64,000 nucleotides of DNA from Cloacibacterium sp046296655 (GCA_046296655.1 JBKBLE010000003.1:71171-135170); one strand, 5' to 3'. Counted from the first letter of the stretch, positions 7,185-15,640 are shown. The notes: a model not told the origin generated them from the letters alone. A program made the numbers and translations.

Positions 7185-9341
7185 CTTCAAATCTACCCTA
7201 AAATCAAACCGCAGAAATTTCTGCGGTTTATTTTTTGAATAAGTTTTTAAAAAATCCTTTTTTTTTGGCTTTTCTTTTTGATTTCCAGAATCTTGCAAAC
7301 CCAACTTTTGCTTTACCTGTTTTACCGTTTTCTCAGTTTTTTCTACATTTCTGCCCACCAAAGTTTTCTTCAAACCTTCTTCTACTCCTTTCCAAAGCAA
7401 ATTAAAAAATGATTTCGTAGGATTTCTAGTGGTATGAACTACTACATTTTCAGTTTCGGATTTAGAATTGGTTCGGACGATTAAATTTGTAACCGCACTC
7501 AATACTTTCTTCTCTTTTTTAGTTTTTTCATCTAAAACTTTCACTTTCACATTTTCATGTTTCATCGTGTAATTTCCAGAAATTTCATTTCTATTTCCTT
7601 TGAAATTAAATCGCACTTCGTGAATATTCCCTTCTACTTTTTTATGAGAATAGGGCGTAACAAAAGCGTTGATACTTTCGGCAGGTAAATCATTAATTTG
7701 GCCTGAAATCGTAAAATCATCCTGAAGATTTGCTGTATCAAAATCCCAATGTACTTTCATAGGCGCAACATTCATAAATTGTGTGTGAATTTTAATCTGA
7801 ACAACCGTATTTTTGAAACCTTTATTTGAATTGAGATTTTGTGCATTTAAATTAAATTGACTAAACTTCAATTTTCCAGGTTTATTTCCATTCGGTAAAT
7901 CCTCTTCATAAACCAAATTTGAATTTCTAATATTCAAATTTTTCACCAAAAGAGGAAATTGTATGGAGCGGAGTAATTCACTGTAAAGTTTTTTTCTAGT
8001 TAAATCATCTTTAGGACTTTTACTTCTATAAATTTGAGCTTGTAAATTGTTAATCAACACGTTACCAACATTTATTTTCGGTTGGTTATCTTTTAATTTC
8101 CAATGAAAATCAGTAATTCTCGTTTGTGCAATTTTCACATTATACCAATCTTTTTCGGTAGAAATTTTGGAAGTAAACCGAGTTTTAGTAAACTTGGGTT
8201 GCAAATGTAATCCTCTTAAATCGATAGAATTTTTCTGAAAATCAGCATTCTTAATGAAAAACTGATAGAATTTTCCAGCATCTAAAAAAATATTTCTTCC
8301 CGAAATTTTGTAATTTTTATATTGAAAAGGCAATTCATTTTTGATATTTTTTTCATCTAAAACCAATTCTTCAAAATGAGCATTCACATTGTCTACGGAA
8401 AATTTGTTTTGTCCGTTTTTGATCATTTTTGCTTTTCCATTATCAAAGAAAACATTTTGTAATTCAACAATATAAGTAAAAGGTTTATTTTTGTTTTTAT
8501 TCTGATTTTCAGAAGAATACACCGTTAAATTAGGTTCAGAAAACCGAACTTCAGACAAACTAATCTTGTTCTTCTTTAGTACTATATCTTTGAAATTCAT
8601 TTTTTTAGAAGAAATATCAAGAAGTGATTTTCTAGGGAATTTTCTCGAAAAATCAGAAAAATTCATCAAAGGTTTCATTGAAAAATCTGTTACAGACATT
8701 TGTCCATTTTCTGTATTAATTTCGGTGGCAGAAATATGATACACTTCATCTGGATAAAAATGAAATGCTTTACTTTTTATAGAATATTGGTCAAAAACAA
8801 TGGGCAATTTACGCGTAACATTTTTCTCTGTAAGTTTCAGATTTTCAACATTTAGACTTAAATTTTCAATTGACAAAAATTTACTTTTATTAAATCTTAA
8901 GATTTCTATATTGCCGTCTTCAATCATCAAATTTTTAGAAATCAAAGGTTTCTTATTTTTTTTATGAGCATCTTGATTTTCTGGCAGAATAATCTGAAGA
9001 TTTGGACGAAAAAGTTTTACATATTTAGCATTGATTTTCTTATTTAGAATGGCATCATAAATTCCAAGATTTGAAATAAAAAGAGAATCTACAGTTCCGT
9101 TAAGCTGTAAAACGTTTTGATTATCTATATGTTTTGGAGTAATTTTAACTTTACTTGCAGAAATATTTCCGCTTACAAATTCTATGTTTAAATCTTGATA
9201 ATGAATATGATACGGAGATTTATTTTCGATATACTGCGGCAAATGATGCTGCAACCAATAATGGAAATACAGATTTGCCGAAACCAAAAGCACAGCAAAC
9301 CCAAAAATAACGGAAAATAGAATTCGTAAAACTCTCTTCAT
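7134..9341 (-). CDS. AsmA/DUF748-like envelope protein, possible 3' frameshift
   Basis: The frame runs for 735 residues. One N-terminal membrane helix (about residues 5-25) is followed by a long, beta-rich, low-complexity periplasmic domain, as in AsmA/TamB-like and DUF748-like proteins that bridge or service the envelope. The C-terminus looks wrong: the frame passes through a perfect palindromic terminator (7206-7229) and overlaps the convergent peptidase gene by 51 bp. One extra A in the A9 tract (7258-7266 on the plus strand as T9) would end the protein as ...KGFFKNLFKK with TAA at 7228-7230, just before the hairpin. The family call is moderate. Confidence 0.6.
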   Translation of the reverse strand: MKRVLRILFSVIFGFAVLLVSANLYFHYWLQHHLPQYIENKSPYHIHYQDLNIEFVSGNISASKVKITPKHIDNQNVLQLNGTVDSLFISNLGIYDAILNKKINAKYVKLFRPNLQIILPENQDAHKKNKKPLISKNLMIEDGNIEILRFNKSKFLSIENLSLNVENLKLTEKNVTRKLPIVFDQYSIKSKAFHFYPDEVYHISATEINTENGQMSVTDFSMKPLMNFSDFSRKFPRKSLLDISSKKMNFKDIVLKKNKISLSEVRFSEPNLTVYSSENQNKNKNKPFTYIVELQNVFFDNGKAKMIKNGQNKFSVDNVNAHFEELVLDEKNIKNELPFQYKNYKISGRNIFLDAGKFYQFFIKNADFQKNSIDLRGLHLQPKFTKTRFTSKISTEKDWYNVKIAQTRITDFHWKLKDNQPKINVGNVLINNLQAQIYRSKSPKDDLTRKKLYSELLRSIQFPLLVKNLNIRNSNLVYEEDLPNGNKPGKLKFSQFNLNAQNLNSNKGFKNTVVQIKIHTQFMNVAPMKVHWDFDTANLQDDFTISGQINDLPAESINAFVTPYSHKKVEGNIHEVRFNFKGNRNEISGNYTMKHENVKVKVLDEKTKKEKKVLSAVTNLIVRTNSKSETENVVVHTTRNPTKSFFNLLWKGVEEGLKKTLVGRNVEKTEKTVKQVKQKLGLQDSGNQKEKPKKKDFLKTYSKNKPQKFLRFDFRVDLKLFFQFFNSHFIECKTH
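7206..7229. terminator. Perfect 24-bp palindrome, shared convergent terminator
   Basis: AAACCGCAGAAA is followed at once by its own reverse complement; an A/T run lies on the right. It sits between the peptidase gene (+) and the AsmA-like gene (-), so it can terminate both. Confidence 0.85.
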
Positions 9342-9345
9342 AGAG

Positions 9346-9353
9346 CAAAAATA
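9346..9353 (-). promoter_or_regulatory. -7 box for the AsmA-like gene, leaderless geometry
   Basis: The minus strand reads TATTTTTG with only four bases before the ATG at 9341. With the usual Bacteroidota spacing, transcription would start at or within the start codon. Confidence 0.55.
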
Positions 9354-9428
9354 TTTGGTTATTAGCTTTTTGGGTTACAAGATTACAGCATTTTCTTGTT
9401 TAATTTTAAGTTTTATAATTCAGTTATA

Positions 9429-10223
9429 TTATTGAATATCAAGTTCAATCACATAACCTTCGTGACTTCTTACATTAATGAAATCACCTTCATTAAAATA
9501 CAAATATTGCCCTTTAATTCCTTTTAAAACCCCATCAAACTCTGGTTTAGAATCTAGTGTGAAAGAATTAATTTTCGCAGGCGCTTCATACGGAAAGTCT
9601 AAACGCACCATTTCTTGACCATCAATCGCAAAATTTTTAAAATCTTTAGGAAAAAGTTCTGCAATCTGATTTCGAAAATCCAATAAATCTACATCGCTTT
9701 CTCTGTCGTCTTGAAGCATTTTTCGCCAATTGGTTTTATCTGCAATATGCTTTTTGAGTTCCACTTCTATCATTCCCGCTTCATAGCGGTTTTCGGTTTT
9801 TGCAATCGGCAAGGCAAAAGTCGCACCTTGATCAATCCAACGAGTCGGAACTTGACTTTCGCGCGTTACTCCCACTTTTACATCTCCTGTATAAGCCAAA
9901 TAAACAATGTGCGGTTGCAATTGTATCTCTTTTTCTACTTCTAAATCACGCTCTTCAATCCCGAGATGCGCTGTAGAAAGTTCTGGTTTTAGAATTGTAT
10001 CACTAGCATAAGGACTTTCGAAAAAACATTTTTTACAAAATCCCATTCTATAGATTTTTTCATCTTTACCACATTCTACACACTGATAACCAATATGTTT
10101 AATGGTGAAATTTTTACCAAATAGCTGATTCATAGAGATTAAATCTCCAGAAAGATTAAGGTAATACTGAATTGGATTTCCGAGAACGGAAGACATTTTG
10201 AGAATTTGTCCTTTAAATTGCAT
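9429..10223 (-). CDS. DUF2797 protein: zinc ribbon plus GIY-YIG-like region
   Basis: 264 residues matching the DUF2797 family. A four-cysteine zinc ribbon lies at Cys48, Cys51, Cys63 and Cys66 (CVEC ... CKKC). Next comes HIVYLAYTGDVKVGVTRES at residues 105-123, then R128 and an acidic helix with E153. That order (YL, KxGxT, R, E) resembles the core of GIY-YIG/T5orf172 nucleases, which is my inference. The gene stands alone and leftward. No TAnnTTTG box is obvious upstream. The function of the family is not established. Confidence 0.78.
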   Translation of the reverse strand: MQFKGQILKMSSVLGNPIQYYLNLSGDLISMNQLFGKNFTIKHIGYQCVECGKDEKIYRMGFCKKCFFESPYASDTILKPELSTAHLGIEERDLEVEKEIQLQPHIVYLAYTGDVKVGVTRESQVPTRWIDQGATFALPIAKTENRYEAGMIEVELKKHIADKTNWRKMLQDDRESDVDLLDFRNQIAELFPKDFKNFAIDGQEMVRLDFPYEAPAKINSFTLDSKPEFDGVLKGIKGQYLYFNEGDFINVRSHEGYVIELDIQ

Positions 10224-10400
10224 TGCGAAAATTTTGAGTAAAAATAAGGAAAAGATGTTAATTGTCTCGCTGATTTTACTGATTGAGCAGATTTATATTA
10301 GAATCAGCCTAACTTGCTTAATCTGCACGAAAATTTATTTTATATTTGACCAAAATCATTTCCAAATTCTTAAATTTGCTATTCTTTGTAAAACGCACAA
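10224..10400. other. Intergenic region between DUF2797 gene and epimerase gene
   Basis: 177 bp between divergent genes. The stretch around 10265-10340 (ctgattttactgattgagc ... gcttaatctgcacg) resembles a degenerate dispersed intergenic motif I associate with this group (CAGATTxxxCAGATT type). A weak -7-like ATTCTTTG lies near 10381-10389. No RNA gene or open frame is convincing here. Confidence 0.3.
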
Positions 10401-11426
10401 ATGAATTATTTAGTAACAGGAGGTTCTGGGTTTATTGGTTCACATTTGGTAGAACATTTGTTGAAAGATGGACATTTTGTCATTAACGTTGACAATTTTG
10501 ATGATTTCTATGATTATCAGGTTAAAATCAAAAATACTTTAGAATCGGTTCAACAATCTACTGATTTTGAGTTTTCTGATAAAGAAAATGACATTAAAAA
10601 ACTTGTAAATCAAACTCAATCAGAAAATTATATTCTTTATTATACCGATATTCGTGACAAAGAAGCTTTAGCACAAATTTTTAAAAATCACAAAATAGAT
10701 GTTTTAGTTCATCTTGCAGCTTTGGCTGGAGTTCGTCCTTCTATAGAAAGACCTATGGATTATGAAGAAGTGAATATCAAAGGAACAATGCACCTTTGGG
10801 AATTGTGCAAAGAATACGGCGTAAAGAAAAACGTAATTGCATCATCATCAAGCGTTTATGGAAATAACGAGAAAATTCCTTTCTCTGAAACAGATAATGT
10901 AGACAGACCTATTTCGCCTTATGCTGCCACTAAAAAATGTACAGAAATTCTAGGTCATGTTTATCATCATCTGTACGGAATAGACATGATTTTCTTGAGA
11001 TTTTTCACGGTTTTCGGCCCAAGACAAAGACCGGATTTAGCCATTCATAAATTCACGAAATTGATTTCTGAAAACCAAGAAATTCCTTTCTACGGAGATG
11101 GTTCTACCGCTAGAGATTATACTTTTATAGAAGACATCATCGATGGCGTGGTAAAATCTGTAAAATATGTAGAAAATCATCATAACGTATACGAAACCAT
11201 CAACTTAGGCGAAAGCGAAGTGGTAAACTTAAACGAAATGGTGACAGGAATAGAGCAAGAACTTGGAAAATCTGCCATCAAAAAAAATCTGCCAATGCAG
11301 CCAGGAGATGTAGAAAAAACCAACGCAGATATACAAAAAGCGAAAAATCTTATCAACTATTCACCCAAAACAAAATACCAAAATGGCATAAAAATTTTTG
11401 TGGAATGGTTTTTGAGAAACAGATAA
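10401..11426 (+). CDS. NAD-dependent epimerase (UDP-glucuronate 4-epimerase-like, extended SDR)
   Basis: 341 residues. The N-terminal Rossmann motif TGGSGFIGSH (residues 6-15) binds NAD; the catalytic pair is Tyr/Lys in SPYAATKK (about 174-181), with serines upstream in ASSSSVYG. FTVFGPRQRPD and GDGSTARDYTFIEDI are hallmarks of the UDP-hexuronate/UDP-galactose epimerase branch. It likely interconverts UDP-glucuronate and UDP-galacturonate or similar sugars for surface polysaccharides. Substrate choice within the family is inference. No polysaccharide cluster adjoins it. Confidence 0.88.
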   Translation: MNYLVTGGSGFIGSHLVEHLLKDGHFVINVDNFDDFYDYQVKIKNTLESVQQSTDFEFSDKENDIKKLVNQTQSENYILYYTDIRDKEALAQIFKNHKIDVLVHLAALAGVRPSIERPMDYEEVNIKGTMHLWELCKEYGVKKNVIASSSSVYGNNEKIPFSETDNVDRPISPYAATKKCTEILGHVYHHLYGIDMIFLRFFTVFGPRQRPDLAIHKFTKLISENQEIPFYGDGSTARDYTFIEDIIDGVVKSVKYVENHHNVYETINLGESEVVNLNEMVTGIEQELGKSAIKKNLPMQPGDVEKTNADIQKAKNLINYSPKTKYQNGIKIFVEWFLRNR

Positions 11427-11500
11427 AACAATTATATTAGAACATTATTAAAAATTAAGTTTAGATTTTATAAATCTGTTGAAAATCAGATAGAAAAATT

Positions 11501-11529
11501 TTGAAATCTCACCTAATTTTATACTTTTG
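11501..11529 (+). promoter_or_regulatory. Complete Bacteroidota promoter for the DUF2795 gene
   Basis: -33 TTG at 11501-11503, 18-base spacer, then -7 TACTTTTG at 11522-11529, 17 bases before the ATG. Confidence 0.65.
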
Positions 11530-11546
11530 CAAAAAATTTAAATATT

Positions 11547-11768
11547 ATGTATTGGACATTAGAATTAGCTTCATATTTAAGCGACGCACCTTGGCCGATG
11601 ACTAAAGCAGAGCTTATCGATTACGCTATCAGAACAGGTGCACCAATGGAAGTAGTAGAAAATCTTCAAGCCATTGAAGACGAAGGAGAAATCTATGAAA
11701 GCATAGAAGAAATCTGGAGTGATTATCCTACAGACGAAGATTTCCTCTGGAACGAAGACGAATACTAA
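11547..11768 (+). CDS. DUF2795 domain small acidic protein
   Basis: 73 residues, strongly acidic at the C-terminus (DYPTDEDFLWNEDEY). The pattern MYWTLELASYLSDAPWPMTK, with LIDYAIRTGAPMEVVENLQA, matches the DUF2795 family of Bacteroidota. It is predicted to be cytosolic and helical; no function is established. It lies upstream of secA in the same direction with a 107-bp spacer that has a tandem heptamer repeat and a leader hairpin. It may or may not be cotranscribed with secA. Confidence 0.85.
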   Translation: MYWTLELASYLSDAPWPMTKAELIDYAIRTGAPMEVVENLQAIEDEGEIYESIEEIWSDYPTDEDFLWNEDEY

Positions 11769-11777
11769 AAAATGTAG

Positions 11778-11805
11778 TCGGCTGTCGGCAATCGGCAATC
11801 GGCTT
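11778..11805 (+). repeat. Tandem heptamer repeat TCGGCNN x4
   Basis: Four adjacent 7-mers: TCGGCTG, TCGGCAA, TCGGCAA, TCGGCTT, followed by a T run. They lie between the DUF2795 gene and secA. GCAATCGGCTTTT recurs once at 40418-40430 between hemE and hemD. Confidence 0.7.
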
Positions 11806-11837
11806 TTTTTTGAATTTTTATAAATTTAACGTTAATA

Positions 11838-11863
11838 TGGCTGAAGCATTTTGCTACTAGCCA
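11838..11863 (+). promoter_or_regulatory. Leader hairpin upstream of secA
   Basis: TGGCT ... AGCCA outer arms and AGCA/TGCT inner arms around TTT, with an internal loop, form a hairpin 13 bases before the secA ATG. The same bases encode a seven-codon frame (ATG at 11837, TAG at 11858). A regulatory role is inference. Confidence 0.35.
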
Positions 11864-11875
11864 AAAGTAATTATT

Positions 11876-14800
11876 ATGAGTTTTTTAAATAAAGTTCTTC
11901 AAGGATTCTTAGGCAACAAAAACGCTAAAGACCTCAAAGAAATCAAAAAAGTTGTAGACAAAATTAAGAAAGTAGAACCAGCAATTGCCGAGCTTTCGGA
12001 TGATGAATTGAGAGCAAAAACTCAAGAATTCAAAGATAAAATTGATGCAGCTACAGAACACATTACCAATCAGGTAGTAGAAGTTCATGAGCAAATTGCA
12101 AAATCTTCTGACGTAGACGAAAAAGAAAAACTTTTTGGGCAAATAGAAGCGCTGAAAAAGGAGTCTTATCAAATTGAAGAAAAAGTTTTGAACGATATTC
12201 TTCCAGAAGCTTTTGCAGTTATCAAAGAAACTGCAAGAAGATTGGCTCAAAATGGTGGACTTACCGTTACAGCAACAGAGTACGATCAAGAATTAGCTGC
12301 TACTAAGGATTTTGTAGAAATTAAAGGAGACAAAGCTTTCTGGAAAAATAAATGGGATGCTGCTGGTAAAGAAGTAGTTTGGGACATGGTTCACTATGAC
12401 ACACAATTTATCGGTGGGGTTGTACTTCACAGTGGTAGAATCGCCGAAATGGCAACTGGTGAAGGTAAAACTTTAGTAGGAACGCTACCTATTTACTTAA
12501 ATGCACTTCCTGGTCGTGGTGTTCACGTAGTTACTGTGAATGATTACTTGGCAAAAAGAGACTCGGCTTGGATGGGCCCAATTTATCAGTTCCACGGTTT
12601 AAGCATCGATTGTATCGATTTACATCAACCGAATACAGATGCGAGAAGAAAAGCTTATCAAGCAGATATCACTTATGGAACCAATAATGAGTTCGGTTTT
12701 GACTATTTAAGAGACAACATGGTTTCTTCGCCTGAAGAATTAGTTCAAGGTGAATTAAACTTTGCAATTGTAGACGAAGTAGACTCAGTATTAATTGATG
12801 ATGCGAGAACTCCACTCATTATTTCTGGACCCATTCCTCAAGGTGACAGACAAGAATTCGATGTGTTAAAACCATCTGTAGAAAGAATTGTAGCCGTTCA
12901 GAAACAAATCGTTTCTAATTTATTAACCGAAGCAAAGAAATTAATCGCAGCTGGTAATAAAACAGACGGAGGTTTTAAACTTTTACAGGCTTACAGAGGT
13001 TTACCTAAAAATAAACACCTCATCAAATTCCTTTCAGAAGAAGGAATAAGAGTGCTTTTACAAAAAACAGAAGGGGAATACATGCAAGACAATAGCAAGA
13101 GAATGCGTATTGTAGACAAAGACCTTTATTTTGTAATCGACGAGAAAAATAATCAAATAGACCTTACAGACAAAGGTGTAGAATATATGTCTCAAGGTAA
13201 CCAAGATGCTAACTTCTTCGTTTTAGAAGATATCGGAACCTTGATTGCTGAATTAGAGGCAAAAAATCTTCCTAAAGAAGAAGAATTTGCTCAAAAAGAA
13301 GAACTTTTCAGAAATTATGCTGTAAAATCTGAAAGAATTCACACTCTAAATCAACTATTAAAAGCATATACATTATTCGAAAAAGATGATGAATATGTAG
13401 TCATCGACGGCGAAGTAAAAATCGTAGATGAGCAAACAGGACGTATCATGGAAGGAAGACGTTATTCTGACGGACTTCACCAAGCGATAGAAGCTAAAGA
13501 AAATGTAAAAATAGAAGCCGCTACTCAAACTTTCGCTACCATTACGTTACAGAACTACTTCAGAATGTATAACAAATTAGCTGGGATGACGGGTACTGCA
13601 GAAACTGAAGCAGCAGAATTCTGGCAAATTTATAAATTAGACGTAGTAGTAATTCCTACCAACAGACCAATCATCAGAGATGATAGACAAGATTTAGTTT
13701 ATAAAACCAACAGAGAAAAATTCAATGCAGTAATTGAAGAAATCGAAAGACTTACTGCAGCAGGAAGACCGGTACTAGTTGGTACAACTTCTGTAGAAAT
13801 TTCTCAGTTCTTGTCAAAAGCGCTTCAATTAAGAAAAATTCCGCATAATGTATTGAATGCGAAATTGCACAAGAAAGAAGCAGAGATCGTAGCTGAAGCT
13901 GGTAGAGCTGGTGTAGTAACCATTGCTACCAACATGGCTGGTCGTGGTACCGACATTAAATTGCAAGGAGACGCAAAAGCAAACGGAGGTTTAGCAATTA
14001 TAGGTACTGAAAGACACGATTCTAGACGTGTAGACAGACAGTTAAGAGGTAGAGCTGGTAGACAAGGAGACCCAGGAAGTTCACAGTTCTACGTTTCTCT
14101 GGAAGATAACTTAATGAGACTTTTCGGTTCTGAAAGAATCGCAAAAATCATGGATAAAATGGGACACAAAGAAGGCGAAGTTATTCAGCACTCTATGATT
14201 ACCAAATCTATCGAAAGAGCTCAGAAAAAAGTAGAAGAAAACAACTTCGGTATCAGAAAAAGATTGCTAGAATATGATGACGTAATGAACAAACAACGTG
14301 ATGTAATCTACAAACGTAGAAAAAATGCATTGTTTGGCGACCATTTAAAATATGACATCATTAATACCATTTATGATGTAGCAGCATCTATTGTAAGCAA
14401 TACAAAAGGAGGTAACCAATTCAAAGAATTTGAATACGAAATCATCAAATTCTTCACGATGGAAGCTCCACTTACTGAAGCTGAATTCAAAGCAAAAACT
14501 GAAAAAGAAATCACAGATATCGTTTTCAAAAAAGCAGAAGAAGATTATAAAAACAGATTGGTTTTATTGAAAGAAAACTCTTTCCCAATCATAGAAAATG
14601 TGTTCAAACAACAAGGTCATATGTTCAAAAACGTACAAGTACCTTTCTCTGACGGAACCAAAACAATTACCATTATTACTGATCTTAAGCAAGCTTATGA
14701 AACTCAGTGCGAATCTATGATTAATGATTTCGAGAAGAACATCTGTTTAACCATTATAGACGAAAACTGGAAACATCACCTTAAAGAAATGGATGATTTA

Positions 14801-14950
14801 CGTAAATCTTCACAAGGTGCAGTTTATGAGCAAAAAGACCCATTGGTAATTTACAAACAGGAGTCTTTCTATTTGTTCAGCGAAATGATGGATAAAGTAA
14901 ACAAAGAAATTATTTCTTTCTTATTCAAAGGAGAAATCCCAACTTCTTAA
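11876..14950 (+). CDS. secA: Preprotein translocase ATPase SecA
   Basis: 1024 residues; the motor that drives unfolded proteins through SecYEG. Visible motifs: Walker A in MATGEGKTLVG (about 192-202), Walker B/DEAD-type VDEVDS (about 302), the second nucleotide-binding fold with TNMAGRGTD and the helicase motif QLRGRAGRQGDPG. It is longer than E. coli SecA (901) because of inserted segments in the first half. The C-terminus ends SFLFKGEIPTS with no cysteine-rich SEC-C zinc motif. It has its own terminator and a leader hairpin upstream. Confidence 0.98.
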   Translation: MSFLNKVLQGFLGNKNAKDLKEIKKVVDKIKKVEPAIAELSDDELRAKTQEFKDKIDAATEHITNQVVEVHEQIAKSSDVDEKEKLFGQIEALKKESYQIEEKVLNDILPEAFAVIKETARRLAQNGGLTVTATEYDQELAATKDFVEIKGDKAFWKNKWDAAGKEVVWDMVHYDTQFIGGVVLHSGRIAEMATGEGKTLVGTLPIYLNALPGRGVHVVTVNDYLAKRDSAWMGPIYQFHGLSIDCIDLHQPNTDARRKAYQADITYGTNNEFGFDYLRDNMVSSPEELVQGELNFAIVDEVDSVLIDDARTPLIISGPIPQGDRQEFDVLKPSVERIVAVQKQIVSNLLTEAKKLIAAGNKTDGGFKLLQAYRGLPKNKHLIKFLSEEGIRVLLQKTEGEYMQDNSKRMRIVDKDLYFVIDEKNNQIDLTDKGVEYMSQGNQDANFFVLEDIGTLIAELEAKNLPKEEEFAQKEELFRNYAVKSERIHTLNQLLKAYTLFEKDDEYVVIDGEVKIVDEQTGRIMEGRRYSDGLHQAIEAKENVKIEAATQTFATITLQNYFRMYNKLAGMTGTAETEAAEFWQIYKLDVVVIPTNRPIIRDDRQDLVYKTNREKFNAVIEEIERLTAAGRPVLVGTTSVEISQFLSKALQLRKIPHNVLNAKLHKKEAEIVAEAGRAGVVTIATNMAGRGTDIKLQGDAKANGGLAIIGTERHDSRRVDRQLRGRAGRQGDPGSSQFYVSLEDNLMRLFGSERIAKIMDKMGHKEGEVIQHSMITKSIERAQKKVEENNFGIRKRLLEYDDVMNKQRDVIYKRRKNALFGDHLKYDIINTIYDVAASIVSNTKGGNQFKEFEYEIIKFFTMEAPLTEAEFKAKTEKEITDIVFKKAEEDYKNRLVLLKENSFPIIENVFKQQGHMFKNVQVPFSDGTKTITIITDLKQAYETQCESMINDFEKNICLTIIDENWKHHLKEMDDLRKSSQGAVYEQKDPLVIYKQESFYLFSEMMDKVNKEIISFLFKGEIPTS

Positions 14951-14976
14951 GACTTAAAATCCTTATATTTATAAAA

Positions 14977-15004
14977 AACCGAAGAAATTCTTCGGTTTTT
15001 TTTT
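14977..15004 (+). terminator. Intrinsic terminator of secA
   Basis: The hairpin with AACCGAAG/CTTCGGTT arms and AAATT loop is identical to the one at 5016-5036, followed by a T run. Confidence 0.88.
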
Positions 15005-15048
15005 AGTTAAATAATGTTAATCATTAGTCTAGATGATGATAAAAGTAA

Positions 15049-15056
15049 TATTTTTG
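15049..15056 (+). promoter_or_regulatory. -7 box for the beta-barrel candidate gene
   Basis: TATTTTTG, exact TAnnTTTG, 22 bases upstream of the ATG at 15079. Confidence 0.55.
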
Positions 15057-15078
15057 TTTTAATCAAAATCAATAAAAT

Positions 15079-15582
15079 ATGAAAAAACTAACAACTATTT
15101 TTGCGCTCGCTATATGCGCTCTTGCGTTCTCTCAATCTCAAAAAAATGAAATCAAACTCAATCTTTTAAACTCTATTATTGGTGCTCCTGAAATTACGTA
15201 CGAAAGATTACTTCAAAACAATCAATCAGTAGGTATTTCTGCAGCAGTTTCTCTTGATTCTAAGGAAAACCTTTATTTCAATTATGGTTTTGCACCTTAT
15301 TACAGAATTTATTTTGGCAAAAAAGAAAATGCAGGGTTCTTTGTAGAAGCCAATACTTCTCTTACCAATTATCATTACGAGAATTATGATAACAATAATT
15401 ACCAAATACTTGGTTGGAAAAACGAAACCAATTTTGGTTTTGGAGCAGCCATTGGTTTTAAATTATTGACCATCAATAATTTAGTTGGCGAAGTTTTTGG
15501 CGGTTTAGGAAGAAGATTTAGTGTAAAAAATACAGATGATGCCTTCCCAAGAATTGGCATCTCTATTGGTAAAAGATTTTAA
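15079..15582 (+). CDS. Secreted protein, probable small outer-membrane beta-barrel
   Basis: 167 residues. A signal peptide (MKKLTTIFALAICALAFSQ) is followed by alternating hydrophobic/polar strands rich in aromatic residues and short turns, ending GISIGKRF. A C-terminal Phe is typical of outer-membrane barrels. It fits the DUF3575-like or generic OMP beta-barrel families of Bacteroidota. I cannot name a substrate or partner. Its apparent terminator overlaps the start of msrA. Confidence 0.65.
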   Translation: MKKLTTIFALAICALAFSQSQKNEIKLNLLNSIIGAPEITYERLLQNNQSVGISAAVSLDSKENLYFNYGFAPYYRIYFGKKENAGFFVEANTSLTNYHYENYDNNNYQILGWKNETNFGFGAAIGFKLLTINNLVGEVFGGLGRRFSVKNTDDAFPRIGISIGKRF

Positions 15583-15601
15583 CTATTACTGTAATAAAAA
15601 T

Positions 15602-15640
15602 AAAAACTTCTTCGTTATTAGTAAATGAAGAAGTTTTTTT
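15602..15640 (+). terminator. Terminator-like hairpin containing the msrA start codon
   Basis: A perfect 12-bp stem pairs AAAAACTTCTTC (15602-15613) with GAAGAAGTTTTT (15627-15638) across a 13-base loop, followed by more T. The msrA ATG (15625-15627) lies in the loop and first stem base, and the 3' arm encodes residues 2-5. It could terminate the upstream gene or gate msrA. Confidence 0.75.

Noticed and set aside
11909..12289. 126-codon frame antisense to secA
   Set aside because: Low-complexity Phe/Cys-rich translation of the reverse strand of the secA N-terminal region.
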